In this document: positions 9,176 to 18,246 of the stretch, piece after piece
Numbering within the stretch: the first letter of the stretch is position 1
How the letters are laid out: every line of letters starts with the position of its first letter
DNA from: Allorhizobium undicola ORS 992 = ATCC 700741
Lineage (GTDB): Bacteria > Pseudomonadota > Alphaproteobacteria > Rhizobiales > Rhizobiaceae
Assembly: GCF_000621665.1 (NCBI RefSeq)
Contig: NZ_JHXQ01000007.1
Location: 106,605 to 170,604 of the forward strand
Length of the DNA: 64,000 nt
Direction of reading: 5' to 3'
Program-made: the position numbers and the translations under genes
The notes under the pieces: generated by a model
What the model saw: only the letters and a program-made list of their open reading frames with translations
The model's database searches: none
Told to the model about the DNA's origin: nothing

Positions 9176-10033
9176 TTAGAGAATCGGCTTTCCACCAGTG
9201 ACGGCGATGGTGGCGCCGGATGTATAGCTTGAAAGCGGATCGGCGAGCATGACATAGGCAGTGGCAAGTTCGGCGGGCTGGCCGGGCCGCTTCATCGGCA
9301 CGCTTTTCCCGAAATTGCGCACATGGTCTTCCTCGAGTGTCGCTGGGATGAGGGGTGTCCAGATCGGGCCGGGCGCCACGGCATTTGCTCGAATACCTTT
9401 CTCAGCCAGCATTTGCGCCAGACCGGCGGTGAAATTCTGGATGGCGCCCTTGGTGGTGGCATAGGCGAGCAGCGAAGGGTTTGGAGTGTCCGAATTGATA
9501 GAGGCTGTGTTGATGATCGAACTTCCGGGTTTCATTCGCGTCACGGCAGCCTTTGTCAGGTAGAACATGGCGTGGATATTGACGCGGAACGTTAATTCCC
9601 ACTCCTCGTCGGAGATGTCGCCAATCTCGCTGAAGCTGGCCTGATGGGCCGCATTATTGACGAGAATGTCGATGCCGCCCAGATCACTCACAACCGTTTC
9701 GATCAACCGGCGGCAGTGCTCTGCATTCTGGATGTCACCCCTGATTGCCAAGGCTTTGCGGCCGGCCTGCCGGATCCATTGACAGGTTTCTGCGGCATCT
9801 TCTTCCTCGCAGAGATAGGAAATGGCGACATCTGCTCCTTCGCGGGCATAGGCAATGGCAACGGCCCGTCCGATGCCGCTGTCGCCGCCGGTAATCAGAG
9901 CCTTGAGCCCCTCCAGCCTGCCGGAGCCGCGATAGCTTTCCTCTCCATGATCGGGGCGTGGCACCATGTCGCCGGTCGATCCGGGCATGGCGATTTTCGG
10001 GGTGTCGAAGGGGGGTGTCGGGTAGCGGTCCAA
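9176..10033 (-). CDS. Short-chain dehydrogenase/reductase (YghA/GsiB-type, 285 aa)
   Basis: A classical SDR with an N-terminal extension of about 40 residues. The cofactor motif is ITGGDSGIGRAVAIAYAREG, NNAAHQ is the structural NNAG-like motif, the catalytic serine lies in IINTASIN, and the YATTK box gives Tyr and Lys. The extended N-terminus with PRPDHGEESY, and the C-terminus ending in TVTGGKPIL, match the subgroup often annotated as general stress oxidoreductase or glucose 1-dehydrogenase-like. It uses NAD(P)H on an unknown alcohol or carbonyl. It stands alone between a repeat and the PPTase gene. Confidence 0.88.
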   Translation of the reverse strand: MDRYPTPPFDTPKIAMPGSTGDMVPRPDHGEESYRGSGRLEGLKALITGGDSGIGRAVAIAYAREGADVAISYLCEEEDAAETCQWIRQAGRKALAIRGDIQNAEHCRRLIETVVSDLGGIDILVNNAAHQASFSEIGDISDEEWELTFRVNIHAMFYLTKAAVTRMKPGSSIINTASINSDTPNPSLLAYATTKGAIQNFTAGLAQMLAEKGIRANAVAPGPIWTPLIPATLEEDHVRNFGKSVPMKRPGQPAELATAYVMLADPLSSYTSGATIAVTGGKPIL

Positions 10034-10104
10034 GAAATTGCCCTCATATGCGTTGTTGCATTGAAGACCCGAACAACACCTCCGCCAGCTTGTTCCCGAT
10101 AAAA

Positions 10105-10800
10105 TCAGAGAGAGAGCATAATACCTGTATGCACGAGGTCGCCCTCCAGACAGTAGCGACCTTCGACCGTAAAGCCGCTTGTAAATTCCGGCGAAAGCGA
10201 TTTCTTCAGCGTGGCCGTGAAGCGACCGGGGGCGGCGGCGCTGAGATGGATGGAGGCGTCCGCGAACCAGAACATCTCACCCACCAGCGGGTGAAGGCAC
10301 TTGAACAGGCTTTCCTTGGCGGAGAAAACCAGCGTTGCATGGTATTGCGGACCATGCGGCCAAAAAGAGGGCATGGTTTCTTCCGGATTGAGAATGCTTT
10401 TTGCCACGCGCGCTCGCGTTTCCTCACTCATGCAGACTTCGCTGTCCAGCCCGAGGCTGCGGCAGTGAGCCCCGCTTGCCACGACAGCAGCAGCAAAGCC
10501 GTGGGTGTGGGTGATCGAGCCGCGCAAGCCCGCAGGCCAGGCCGGGCCGCCAGTATCACTTGCCGGGAGCGCACCCGGAAAACGCCCGGTCAGCGCCTGA
10601 ATTGCACGGGCAGCGCATAATCTTCCCGCCAGATATTCTGCCTTTCGCTTGGCAACGGCGCGGTCGAGCTTTTCGGGCAGGGCCATGCCGATCTCTTCAG
10701 CCACACCATCATGGTAGTCTTCAGGCCGGAAGGTGAGGGCGTGATGGCTTGCTGCTTCTTCAAAAAGGGCAGGCGCTGTCCGGGGAAAAAACATCACCAT
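10105..10800 (-). CDS. 4'-phosphopantetheinyl transferase (EntD/Sfp-like)
   Basis: A 231-residue EntD-type enzyme that moves phosphopantetheine from CoA onto a serine of a carrier protein. Visible motifs are the SITHTHGFAAAVVA region, the Mg-binding GLDSE, and the core FSAKESLFKCLHPL, which corresponds to the (W/F)(S/A)xKES/AxxK signature. Size fits the EntD group. In Brucella such an enzyme activates siderophore (brucebactin/enterobactin-type) synthesis proteins, but no siderophore gene is in this window. The start overlaps the end of recX by 7 bases, so the two are probably co-transcribed. Confidence 0.87.
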   Translation of the reverse strand: MVMFFPRTAPALFEEAASHHALTFRPEDYHDGVAEEIGMALPEKLDRAVAKRKAEYLAGRLCAARAIQALTGRFPGALPASDTGGPAWPAGLRGSITHTHGFAAAVVASGAHCRSLGLDSEVCMSEETRARVAKSILNPEETMPSFWPHGPQYHATLVFSAKESLFKCLHPLVGEMFWFADASIHLSAAAPGRFTATLKKSLSPEFTSGFTVEGRYCLEGDLVHTGIMLSL

Positions 10801-11345
10801 TCACCGCCGGTTTCCAGCTCGGCTTCCGCCTCTTCTCGCGACATGTCCAGTACCCGGCGGGCGAGGTCGAAGCTGAAGCCGTTGCGGGCAAAGGCAGCCA
10901 ATTGCCGGGCTCGTTGTTCAAGCCGGTCGCCATGGCGGTCGAAGGGGCCATAGCCACGCTTGCGGGCAAGAATAATGGCGGCACTGACATCGTCTGCGTT
11001 TTGCATGGCGCTTTCGACAATTGCCGCCTCTATTCCCTTGGAGCGCAAGCCGTGGGCAATGGCGCGGCTGGATTTGCCCTGGCGGGCCTGTGAGCGAAGT
11101 TTCACTTCGGCAAAGTTTTTATCGTTCAATGCGCCAAGCTGCCGGCCATAGGCAATCGCGGCCTCGGCCAGAAGGCTGCATTCCTCGTCGCCGATCTCCT
11201 CGAATTTCTGCCGCGCCTTGCGGATGATCTGTTCCCGGAGCTGCTGTTCGCTCAACATGCGTCGGGACAGGCGATAGGCGGCTGAATTTCGTGCCCAGCT
11301 TATCCGTCGTGTTTCCACCCCTGTAAATTCCGGCGTGTCGTCCAT
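10794..11345 (-). CDS. recX: Regulatory protein RecX
   Basis: The 183-residue protein is a helical RecX homologue. It shows the YRLSRRMLSEQQLREQIIRKA opening repeat, a central SSRAIAHGLRSKGIE helix and the C-terminal ARKRGYGPF followed by a helical LAAFARNGFSFDLARRVL, the three tandem three-helix repeats of the family. RecX binds RecA filaments and limits recombination and the SOS response. In many genomes it follows recA; here no recA is adjacent and it instead leads the PPTase gene with a short overlap. The gap to the LuxR gene (11346-11524) has no further gene. Confidence 0.88.
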   Translation of the reverse strand: MDDTPEFTGVETRRISWARNSAAYRLSRRMLSEQQLREQIIRKARQKFEEIGDEECSLLAEAAIAYGRQLGALNDKNFAEVKLRSQARQGKSSRAIAHGLRSKGIEAAIVESAMQNADDVSAAIILARKRGYGPFDRHGDRLEQRARQLAAFARNGFSFDLARRVLDMSREEAEAELETGGEW

Positions 11346-11524
11346 TCTTCAAGCCCATATTACTCATCATGCCGTCTTTCGGCGCCAGCATATGTCAGCA
11401 CCATCTGCGAAAAAGAATGATGAGTTTCAATGTGCTTCCTATAGGGCATTTCAAGCAGAAGAGAAACAGGATGGGGCGCGAAGAGCCTTATGCCCTTCGC
11501 TGATCCCAGCCATTCCATCTGCAT

Positions 11525-12382
11525 TCATGCCGGCGCTGCCGCCATGGCGCCCATGCGCAAGGCGCCTGCACGTGGGGCTGATTTGGTGCGGGCGGCAGGA
11601 ATGGGATTTTCCCCATCGATCAGGCCAAGCAGGATAGCTTTGACCACGGCCTGCGTGCGGTTCACCGCCTCAAGCTTCTTCTTTACCGATTCCATGTAGA
11701 ATTCGACGGACTTTTCGGAAATACCGAGGATCTGGGCAATCTCCCAGGAGGATTTGCCGCGCGAAACCCAGAGGGTCGTTTCGCGCTCACGCGCGGACAG
11801 AAAAGAGCGTCGCCGTCCGACATTGCTGACCAGGCGCTCTTCCATGACGATGCGAAGCGCATGGGCGTGGAAGAATTGCGCGATGACATAAAGAAGATTG
11901 TCATCCTTGCGGCCGCGGCGCTGCTCCATGCCGCCCTTGGGTGGGATAACCGTCAGCATGGCGACTTCACCATGCTTGGACATCAGCGGAATGGTCAGGC
12001 CGTCGCGGATGCCGGCTTCTGCCGCTTCCTTCATCACCTGCCGCTGGCTGGGGGAAAGCGTTGCCATGTCGATGACGCCTTCCCAGCGGAAGGGGGTCTT
12101 GCGGCCGAGGCAGCAATCGACCACCGGATCGTGATTGACATATTGACGGGCGACATATTGCGCCATCCACGTGTCCGGATAGCTGAAGATGCCGTAGGTC
12201 TGCCGGGCGGAGCCGCCTTCGTAAAGGGCGGAATGCTGAACAATGTGATAGGCAAAATACTGGTAGCCAAGCCGCGAGACCGTTTCCTCAAGCAGAGCCT
12301 TCAGCTCGGCAACGGTCTGTGCACTGCCGATCCGGCTGGTGAACTGGTCGAAAACGTCATTGGAATGGACATCGATATACAT
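11525..12382 (-). CDS. babR: LuxR-family quorum-sensing regulator, BabR/BlxR-like
   Basis: A 285-residue regulator. The N-terminal half is an autoinducer-binding domain: the conserved pattern W, Y, D-P appears in YPDTWMAQYV and VNHDPVV, with PFRWEG and AGIRDGLTIPL further on. The C-terminal half has a LuxR helix-turn-helix (LSARERETTLWVSRGKSSWE through SVEFYMESVKKKL). The last 35 residues form an Ala/Pro-rich tail. It binds acyl-homoserine lactone and controls transcription. No luxI synthase is near it, so it is a solo. It clearly differs from VjbR. The name BabR is by memory of Brucella chromosome I gene content and is less certain than the family. Confidence 0.75.
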   Translation of the reverse strand: MYIDVHSNDVFDQFTSRIGSAQTVAELKALLEETVSRLGYQYFAYHIVQHSALYEGGSARQTYGIFSYPDTWMAQYVARQYVNHDPVVDCCLGRKTPFRWEGVIDMATLSPSQRQVMKEAAEAGIRDGLTIPLMSKHGEVAMLTVIPPKGGMEQRRGRKDDNLLYVIAQFFHAHALRIVMEERLVSNVGRRRSFLSARERETTLWVSRGKSSWEIAQILGISEKSVEFYMESVKKKLEAVNRTQAVVKAILLGLIDGENPIPAARTKSAPRAGALRMGAMAAAPA

Positions 12383-12894
12383 AAAGCACCCCGTCTGAAA
12401 TTAAGGAAATGCAAATCGCGCCTCTCAACAGCCTTGGGCGGTACGAAAAAAATCCCGCAACCGGCTGTTTCCCGTCTCTTGCCGTGCAGCGCCCTTAAAA
12501 ATCCGGGCTTTTGCATTACAATGGCCGCTCATCCTGTGAATGTGCGGAAGGACGAAACAGGCATTTCCAAGTAAAACATAAGCAATTCAAAAAAAGGTAT
12601 ACGCATAAAACGAACCTGCGTTTCGACCGGGTATGGTGATCGATCCGCCTGTATTATGTTGCATAGCACAATGCTTTGCGTAGCCCAAGCCCCCTTGTGC
12701 TTTGCGGAGAAAGGCCGTTAATGCCCCGTTAAATTGCAGGTGAATTGCGCAACTGCGCTTGTATAAATTATCGGCTGTGCCTGTCCCGATCGTGCTTCAT
12801 CGGCATTTCGTCTGCTAAACACGTGAATTCCCGTGGTTCCATGTTGTTGCGTTCATGTCTTCCCGCAGTTGGCGGTCACGGTGACAGAATGAAC
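12383..12894. other. Intergenic region upstream of the LuxR regulator
   Basis: The 512 bases hold no coding region I can support on either strand. A pair of GCACAA...TTGTGC arms occurs near 12665-12700, and part of the stretch is AT-rich (12570-12610), which may hold the LuxR promoter. I could not pick a convincing promoter or lux box. Confidence 0.5.
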
Positions 12895-13932
12895 TTACAC
12901 GCTATAGATGCAATCCAGAATATCAGATACCGCACAGAAATCTTCTGCTTCGCGTTCAAATTTTCCGCCATTCGCCAGTTTTTTCAACCATTGCACCGCC
13001 GCAAGTCCACCCCAGTCTTCCGGCGGACCACAAAGAAGCTCGCTGGTGGTGGCGTGAAGGAGCCGTGTCTCGAAGTTATGGAAGGATCCTGCCATATTGG
13101 CGAAGCTCGCGCCCGCCTGTGTGCCGTGGATATCGGCACGAATCACGGCATCCGTTCCGGCATGAAGATGCCAGGAACAGGCAAGACGCAGCATGGTACC
13201 ATTTTCCGTTCTGAGTTGAGCTGCTGCATGATCTTCTACCGCGCCTCCGGTTTGTGCTCGGTCTTCTGGCGTGAGCAGCGAGCCCCCACTGTGCAGGCTG
13301 GCGCAAACCTGCTTTATTTTCGGAAAATCCAGTAACCAGAGCCCCATGTCAACCAGATGCACGCCAAGATCGATGAGGCAGCCGCCGCCGGATTGTGCCT
13401 TGTCGAAGAACCAGGACTTGCCCGGACCATAGGCGTTGTGAAAAACTAGGTCGAGGGCAAAGACCTTGCCCAGGCGATCCTCCCTTATCGCTTTCCGGAT
13501 TGCCTGAAGGCCGCGCGTATGGCGATAGGAAAGATCGAGCCCCAGCAACCGGTCGGCTTTTCTTGCCGTTTCCACAACGGCGCGCACTTCCCCTCCGTTG
13601 CGGCCAAGCGGCTTCTGACAAAAGACCGCCTTGCCGCTTTCGAGCGCCGCGATGGCCTGACAGGCGTGCATACCGCTTGGACTGGCGATGACCACAGCGT
13701 CAAGATCGGCTTCGAGCAAGGTCTCGAAGGAGGCGGCAATCTCGGCGTCGGGCGCAAGCGTGCGGGCTTTGGCAATCATATCTTCACAGGGGTCTTGCAG
13801 CATGGCGGCACGCGCCAGTCCGCTTTTCAAGAGCGCCTCCATGCGGTTGAGGCCGATCCAGCCTGTACCGGCAAAGCCGAGCCGCAGGAGGGACGCAGCA
13901 GGTGGGGAGGGCGGCCAGGACGGGATTGTCAT
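12895..13932 (-). CDS. Gfo/Idh/MocA family oxidoreductase
   Basis: The ATG at 13932 overlaps the stop of the preceding dehydrogenase gene (ATGA), so it is preferred to upstream starts; the product is 345 residues. The dinucleotide motif LGFAGTGWIGLNRMEAL opens the Rossmann fold, and the EKP-like motif reads FCQKPLGRN. The C-terminal alpha/beta domain carries GGCLIDLGVHLVDM, which bears the usual catalytic D-x3-H. Members oxidise or reduce sugars, inositols or sugar nucleotides with NAD(P). Pairing with an MDR dehydrogenase suggests two-step oxidation or amination of a sugar-like substrate. Confidence 0.85.
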   Translation of the reverse strand: MTIPSWPPSPPAASLLRLGFAGTGWIGLNRMEALLKSGLARAAMLQDPCEDMIAKARTLAPDAEIAASFETLLEADLDAVVIASPSGMHACQAIAALESGKAVFCQKPLGRNGGEVRAVVETARKADRLLGLDLSYRHTRGLQAIRKAIREDRLGKVFALDLVFHNAYGPGKSWFFDKAQSGGGCLIDLGVHLVDMGLWLLDFPKIKQVCASLHSGGSLLTPEDRAQTGGAVEDHAAAQLRTENGTMLRLACSWHLHAGTDAVIRADIHGTQAGASFANMAGSFHNFETRLLHATTSELLCGPPEDWGGLAAVQWLKKLANGGKFEREAEDFCAVSDILDCIYSV

Positions 13933-14915
13933 GAGAGTTTCAGCCAGGCCTTGAGAAAGCCTTCCGGGCGGTCGCGGGTAGCGTTCAGGGCCACAGCCAG
14001 TTCCTCCAGCCCGTAACAATGGGTCAGCAGTGGTTGTGGATCGAACCTGCCCTTGAGCGTTGCCGCGACGGCCTCTTCCATGCCCTGCCTGTATCGGGCG
14101 GGGTCACGTTCATGGGCATTGATGACATCCAGCCCGCGCCAGTTCCAGAGCTGCATGTTGATCTGTCGAGGGCCGTCCTGATGATATCCAGCGATGATGA
14201 GTCTGCCGCGTTCTTTCGTGAGTTCTGCAGCCAGATCGAGTGGCCAGGCCTTGCCTGTGGCTTCGATGACGATGTCGCAGAAGCGGCCTTGCGTCAGCTC
14301 CTGCACCTGTTCAATGATCGCCCAATGGTCATCGAGGGGCAGGCTGTGATGTGCGCCGCAGGTCTGGGCGGTGCGGAGAGAAAATTCGCGCCGTGAGAGC
14401 GCAATGACCTCAGCGCCTTCGTTGACGGCAAGCTGTGTCAGAAGGGCGCCGAGGAAGCCGATGCCGATGATGGCGACCGTGTCGCCGGCCTTTATCCGGC
14501 TGCGGCGGAAGATGTTCATCGCGCAGCCCAGAGGCTCGCCGGGGAATGGCAGGCCTACCAGTTCATCCGGTAGCTTTACGACGGCTTGCTCCCTGGCAAG
14601 GTCATAGTGGGCATAGGCATTGTGTGAAAGGGCGGCCACCCGCTCGCCTGGCCTGATTGCCGTGACATTGGCTCCGACGGCATCCACAACGCCCCAACCT
14701 TCATGGCCCAACGCTCCCGGCTCGGTTGGAAAATGCATCCAGTCCGGTCCTGCCCATGGCCCGAGATTTGAGGCGCAGACCCCGCATCCCTCAAGTCTGA
14801 TGCGAACCTCGTCCACTTCGGGAGAGGGGACGGGCCGGGCCTCCACCCGGACACGGCCCGGGCCGGTGACGATGGCTGCCTGCATCAGCCCGCTTGTGCT
14901 GTTTTGATGGTCCAT
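13929..14915 (-). CDS. Zinc-type/MDR alcohol dehydrogenase
   Basis: From the ATG at 14915, which has GAGGACAGGG upstream, the product is 328 residues starting MDHQNSTSGLMQAAIV. It has the GroES-like N-domain with GCGVCASNLGPW, the GHEGWGVVDAVG segment with the zinc-site His-Glu, and the nucleotide motif GIGFLGALLTQLAV. The four-cysteine structural zinc lobe is absent, as in shorter sorbitol/threonine dehydrogenase-like MDR proteins. The next gene downstream is a Gfo/Idh oxidoreductase with a 4-base overlap. Substrate unknown; context suggests a polyol or sugar used by the glycan cluster that starts divergently at 15110. Confidence 0.85.
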   Translation of the reverse strand: MDHQNSTSGLMQAAIVTGPGRVRVEARPVPSPEVDEVRIRLEGCGVCASNLGPWAGPDWMHFPTEPGALGHEGWGVVDAVGANVTAIRPGERVAALSHNAYAHYDLAREQAVVKLPDELVGLPFPGEPLGCAMNIFRRSRIKAGDTVAIIGIGFLGALLTQLAVNEGAEVIALSRREFSLRTAQTCGAHHSLPLDDHWAIIEQVQELTQGRFCDIVIEATGKAWPLDLAAELTKERGRLIIAGYHQDGPRQINMQLWNWRGLDVINAHERDPARYRQGMEEAVAATLKGRFDPQPLLTHCYGLEELAVALNATRDRPEGFLKAWLKLS

Positions 14916-15109
14916 CCCTGTCCTCGCGTGGCTTGAATGACGGAAATCATTGAGAGCCTCCCAACACGCGTCGGGATGTTTCGTTCCGGAAGAAGATGAA
15001 GACGTCATAGTCGAAGAAAATGTCTCTGAAGATGAAGAAGTGCGGAACAATCCACCAATGCTCCGGTTCGGACGGCATCAACAACACTTTCGGCAGGTAA
15101 TTGCACTCC

Positions 15110-16219
15110 ATGTCTCAAACCGTTCTCGTTACTGGTGGATCAGGATTTATTGGTCGTCACGTTGCCGCTGAACTTGTTGAAAACGGCTATAGGACCAGGG
15201 TTCTCGATGCGCTGATCGATCAGGTCCATGGTCAGGGGCAGGCCGACCTGCCGCCGGAGGTGGAGTTCAGACAGGGCGATGTGCGCGATGCGGACACTGT
15301 GCGCGGCGCGCTGAGGGGGTGCGATGCGGTCATTCATCTGGCGGCGGAGGTCGGCGTCGGCCAATCCATGTACGAAATCACGCGCTATGTCTCCGCCAAC
15401 GATCTGGGAACGGCGGTGCTGCTGGAAGCCATGATCGGCGCGCCGGTTGAAACGGTGATCGTTGCCTCCTCCATGAGCGTTTATGGTGAAGGTCTCTACC
15501 AGGGAGGCGGAGGGCAGCGGCTGGAGCGGGTGCGGCGCAGGCCGCAGGCACTGAGGGCAGGCCGATGGGATCCCGTCGATGGCGAAGGTCACATTCTGTC
15601 TCCCATTGCGACGGATGAGGAAAAGCCCGTCGATCTGGCCTCCATTTATGCGCTTACCAAATATGCGCAGGAGCGCGCCGTGCTGATTTTTGCTGAGGCC
15701 TATGGCATACGCGCTTCGGCGCTGCGGCTGTTCAACGTGTTCGGAACCGGGCAGGCTCTGGCCAATCCCTATACGGGTGTGCTGGTAAATTTCGCCTCCC
15801 GGCTGGCCAATGGCGAACGCCCGATGATCTTCGAAGATGGCCGTCAGAGGCGGGATTTCGTGCACGTTCGAGATGTGGCGCGCGCCTTTCGTCTGGCACT
15901 CGAAAACAACAGGGCGAATGGCGAGGTTATCAACATCGGCAGCGGCAAGGCCTATGCCATAGCCGAGATTGCCCGCTTGCTGGCCGATGCAATGGGCGTG
16001 CCTCATCTGGAGCCTGACATCGTGAACAAGGCCCGAGCGGGGGATATCCGCAACTGCTTTGCTGATATTTCCAGGGCGCGAGATCTACTGGGTTTCGAGC
16101 CGCGCTATCGGCTGGAAGACACTTTGGCGCCTTTTGCTGAATGGGTGCGGGAGGTGGGCGCGGAAGACCGCGGCCCGGATATGCGCCGCCAGCTGGAAGA
16201 AAGAGGGCTGGTGTCATGA
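15110..16219 (+). CDS. NAD-dependent epimerase/dehydratase, dTDP-rhamnose 4-epimerase-like
   Basis: The product is 369 residues starting MSQTVLVTGGSGFIGRHV. Features are the GxxGxxG cofactor loop, HLAAEVGVGQSMYE, the ASSMSVYGEG strand with catalytic Ser, and YALTKYAQE with Tyr-x3-Lys. The opening DALIDQVHG and the insert between SVYGEG and the Tyr box, about 60 residues, resemble the dTDP-L-rhamnose/6-deoxytalose 4-epimerase branch of extended SDRs. It likely interconverts a nucleotide-linked deoxysugar. It starts a chain of overlapping genes and lies opposite the MDR gene, sharing a 194-base divergent promoter region. Confidence 0.87.
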   Translation: MSQTVLVTGGSGFIGRHVAAELVENGYRTRVLDALIDQVHGQGQADLPPEVEFRQGDVRDADTVRGALRGCDAVIHLAAEVGVGQSMYEITRYVSANDLGTAVLLEAMIGAPVETVIVASSMSVYGEGLYQGGGGQRLERVRRRPQALRAGRWDPVDGEGHILSPIATDEEKPVDLASIYALTKYAQERAVLIFAEAYGIRASALRLFNVFGTGQALANPYTGVLVNFASRLANGERPMIFEDGRQRRDFVHVRDVARAFRLALENNRANGEVINIGSGKAYAIAEIARLLADAMGVPHLEPDIVNKARAGDIRNCFADISRARDLLGFEPRYRLEDTLAPFAEWVREVGAEDRGPDMRRQLEERGLVS

Positions 16220-18246
16220 ACCGCCATTCGGAAGATCCGGCCAGGGCGTGCCGCTTCGGTTTCGTCGAATGGTTCCGTCCAGGCGAATATGCCCGTAGCG
16301 AAGAGGTGTTGGCGGATATCCTCGCCGCAGGGGCAAGCCATTTGCGCACGCATCTTTCCTGGGCCGAATATCTGGCCCCGGGTGGTGAGGAATGGTTCGA
16401 CTGGCTCATCCCGCGGCTGGGGGCGGCCATCGATCTTCTGCCCTGCCTTCACTACACGCCGCCTTCCCTGTCACGTACCGGCCGGTCCTCCGGCGCGCCG
16501 CGCGTGCTGAAGGATTACGCCGATTTCGTCGATCATATCCTGACCCGGTACGGTGCATGGTTTACTCATGTGGAATTGTGGAACGAGCCGAACAACCTGC
16601 TCGACTGGGACTGGCGGGAAGATCCCGAATTCGATCTGTTTTGTGAAATGGTGGGCGCTGCGGCCTATTGGGCGCGCCATCGAGGCTTCAAGCCCGTGCT
16701 GGGAGGCCCATGCCCTTTCGATCCCTACTGGCTGAACCTGATGGGTGAGCGCGGCGTACTGGCTGTGGTGGAGGCCGTTGGCTTTCACGGTTTTCCGGGC
16801 ACATGGGACAGCGAGGCGGCAAGCTGGGGTGGCTGGGATCTGCATCTTGGAGAAATGCGCCAGATCATGGACCGGCATAATCCCAGGGCGGAAATCTGGA
16901 TCACCGAAACCGGCTATTCTACCTGGCGCAACGATGAACTCGAGCAGGTGCGTCGCTTTGCCAAGGCCATCAATCTGCCCGTGGCGCGCAGCTACTGGTA
17001 CGGCTATCAGGATGTGGCCCCGGACGTGCCTGTGCAGGAAGGACTGTGGTTCGATCCACGCCATTATCATCTCGGGATCGCCGATCATCAGGGGCATCCC
17101 AAGTTGCTGGGAAGGTTGTTGCAGGAAGGCGGCCTGAGCCGTGTCGATGATGTGGCGCGCTTGCAGGGGCCGGGCATCATGCGGCCGGCAAGACCCCTCG
17201 TGATAAGCGGGGGTGCGGGCTTCATCGGCAGCAATCTGGCCGACAGCTTTTTGCGGGAGGGACGCGAAGTCATCGTCATCGACAATCTCAGCCGCCCCGG
17301 CGTCGATCGTAATCTTGCCTGGCTTGAGGAGCGTCATGGCGGGCGAGTGCATCCTGCTCTCATCGATATTCGCGATCTTCCCGCGCTGGAGCCTGCTTTG
17401 GCCGATGCGTCAGCCGTCTTTCATCTGGCGGCTCAAACGGCGGTGACGACCAGTCTCGAGCGGCCGATCGACGATTTCGAAATAAACGCCCGTGGAACGA
17501 TCAATCTGCTGGAAGCCGTGCGCAAGGCCGGGCGGCAGGCTCCGGTTATCTTCGCCAGCACCAATAAAGTCTATGGCGCGTTGCCGGATCTGGCGATGAT
17601 CGAGACAGAGGATCGCTATGTTCCAGCCGATCCCATGCTGCGGGCCCATGGCGTCGGCGAAGGGCGGGCGCTGGACTTCTGTACCCCTTATGGCTGCTCT
17701 AAAGGTGTCGCCGATCAATATGTGCTGGATTATGCCAAATCCTTCGGGCTGCCTTCAGCCGTCCTGCGCATGAGCTGTATTTACGGGCCGCGCCAGTTCG
17801 GTACGGAGGATCAGGGTTGGGTGGCGCATTTTCTCATTCGCGCCCTGTCCGGAGAGGACATCTCCATTTATGGCGACGGCAAGCAGGTTCGTGACATTCT
17901 CTTCATTGACGATGCTGTTGCGGCCTATCGCGCGGTCCATGCCGGAATTGCCGAGGTTAGCGGGCGCGCCTTCAACCTCGGCGGCGGTGCTGCCAATGCG
18001 GTCAGCCTGAACATGGTGATCCGCGAGATCGACCGGCTGAGAGGGCGCGGGACCGGACGGAATCTCGCGCCCTGGCGGGCCGGAGACCAGCTTTATTTCG
18101 TAGCTGATACGCGTGCCTTGCGGGATGCGTTTGGCTGGCGGGCCGCGACGGAGTGGCGGAAAGGTTTGTCGGCCCTGCATGACTGGCTGGTTGAACATCG
18201 CTTCCCGCATCTTGCTGAAGAGGGTCGGCGGAGTGCGGCCCGATGA
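16216..18246 (+). CDS. Fusion: GH39-like glycoside hydrolase + CDP-tyvelose/paratose-type epimerase
   Basis: The ATG overlaps the upstream stop (ATGA), giving 676 residues. Residues about 1-320 form a glycosidase-like TIM barrel: FVEWFRPGEYARSEEVLADI, then HVELWNEPNNLLDWDW with the N-E-P acid/base motif of clan A hydrolases, and WITETGYSTW with a second Glu fitting the nucleophile. Residues about 330-676 are an extended SDR: ISGGAGFIGSNLADSF, HLAAQTAVTTS, FASTNKVYG and FCTPYGCSKG, as in CDP-paratose/tyvelose 2-epimerases. The linkage of a hydrolase-like domain and a sugar-nucleotide epimerase in one chain is unusual. The hydrolase-like half has no signal peptide, so it would act in the cytoplasm, perhaps as a transferase or on a lipid-linked glycan. 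Confidence 0.85.
   Translation: MNRHSEDPARACRFGFVEWFRPGEYARSEEVLADILAAGASHLRTHLSWAEYLAPGGEEWFDWLIPRLGAAIDLLPCLHYTPPSLSRTGRSSGAPRVLKDYADFVDHILTRYGAWFTHVELWNEPNNLLDWDWREDPEFDLFCEMVGAAAYWARHRGFKPVLGGPCPFDPYWLNLMGERGVLAVVEAVGFHGFPGTWDSEAASWGGWDLHLGEMRQIMDRHNPRAEIWITETGYSTWRNDELEQVRRFAKAINLPVARSYWYGYQDVAPDVPVQEGLWFDPRHYHLGIADHQGHPKLLGRLLQEGGLSRVDDVARLQGPGIMRPARPLVISGGAGFIGSNLADSFLREGREVIVIDNLSRPGVDRNLAWLEERHGGRVHPALIDIRDLPALEPALADASAVFHLAAQTAVTTSLERPIDDFEINARGTINLLEAVRKAGRQAPVIFASTNKVYGALPDLAMIETEDRYVPADPMLRAHGVGEGRALDFCTPYGCSKGVADQYVLDYAKSFGLPSAVLRMSCIYGPRQFGTEDQGWVAHFLIRALSGEDISIYGDGKQVRDILFIDDAVAAYRAVHAGIAEVSGRAFNLGGGAANAVSLNMVIREIDRLRGRGTGRNLAPWRAGDQLYFVADTRALRDAFGWRAATEWRKGLSALHDWLVEHRFPHLAEEGRRSAAR

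Noticed and set aside
14950..15171. 73-codon plus-strand frame in the divergent promoter region
   Set aside because: It overlaps the start of the epimerase gene in another frame and has no conserved feature.
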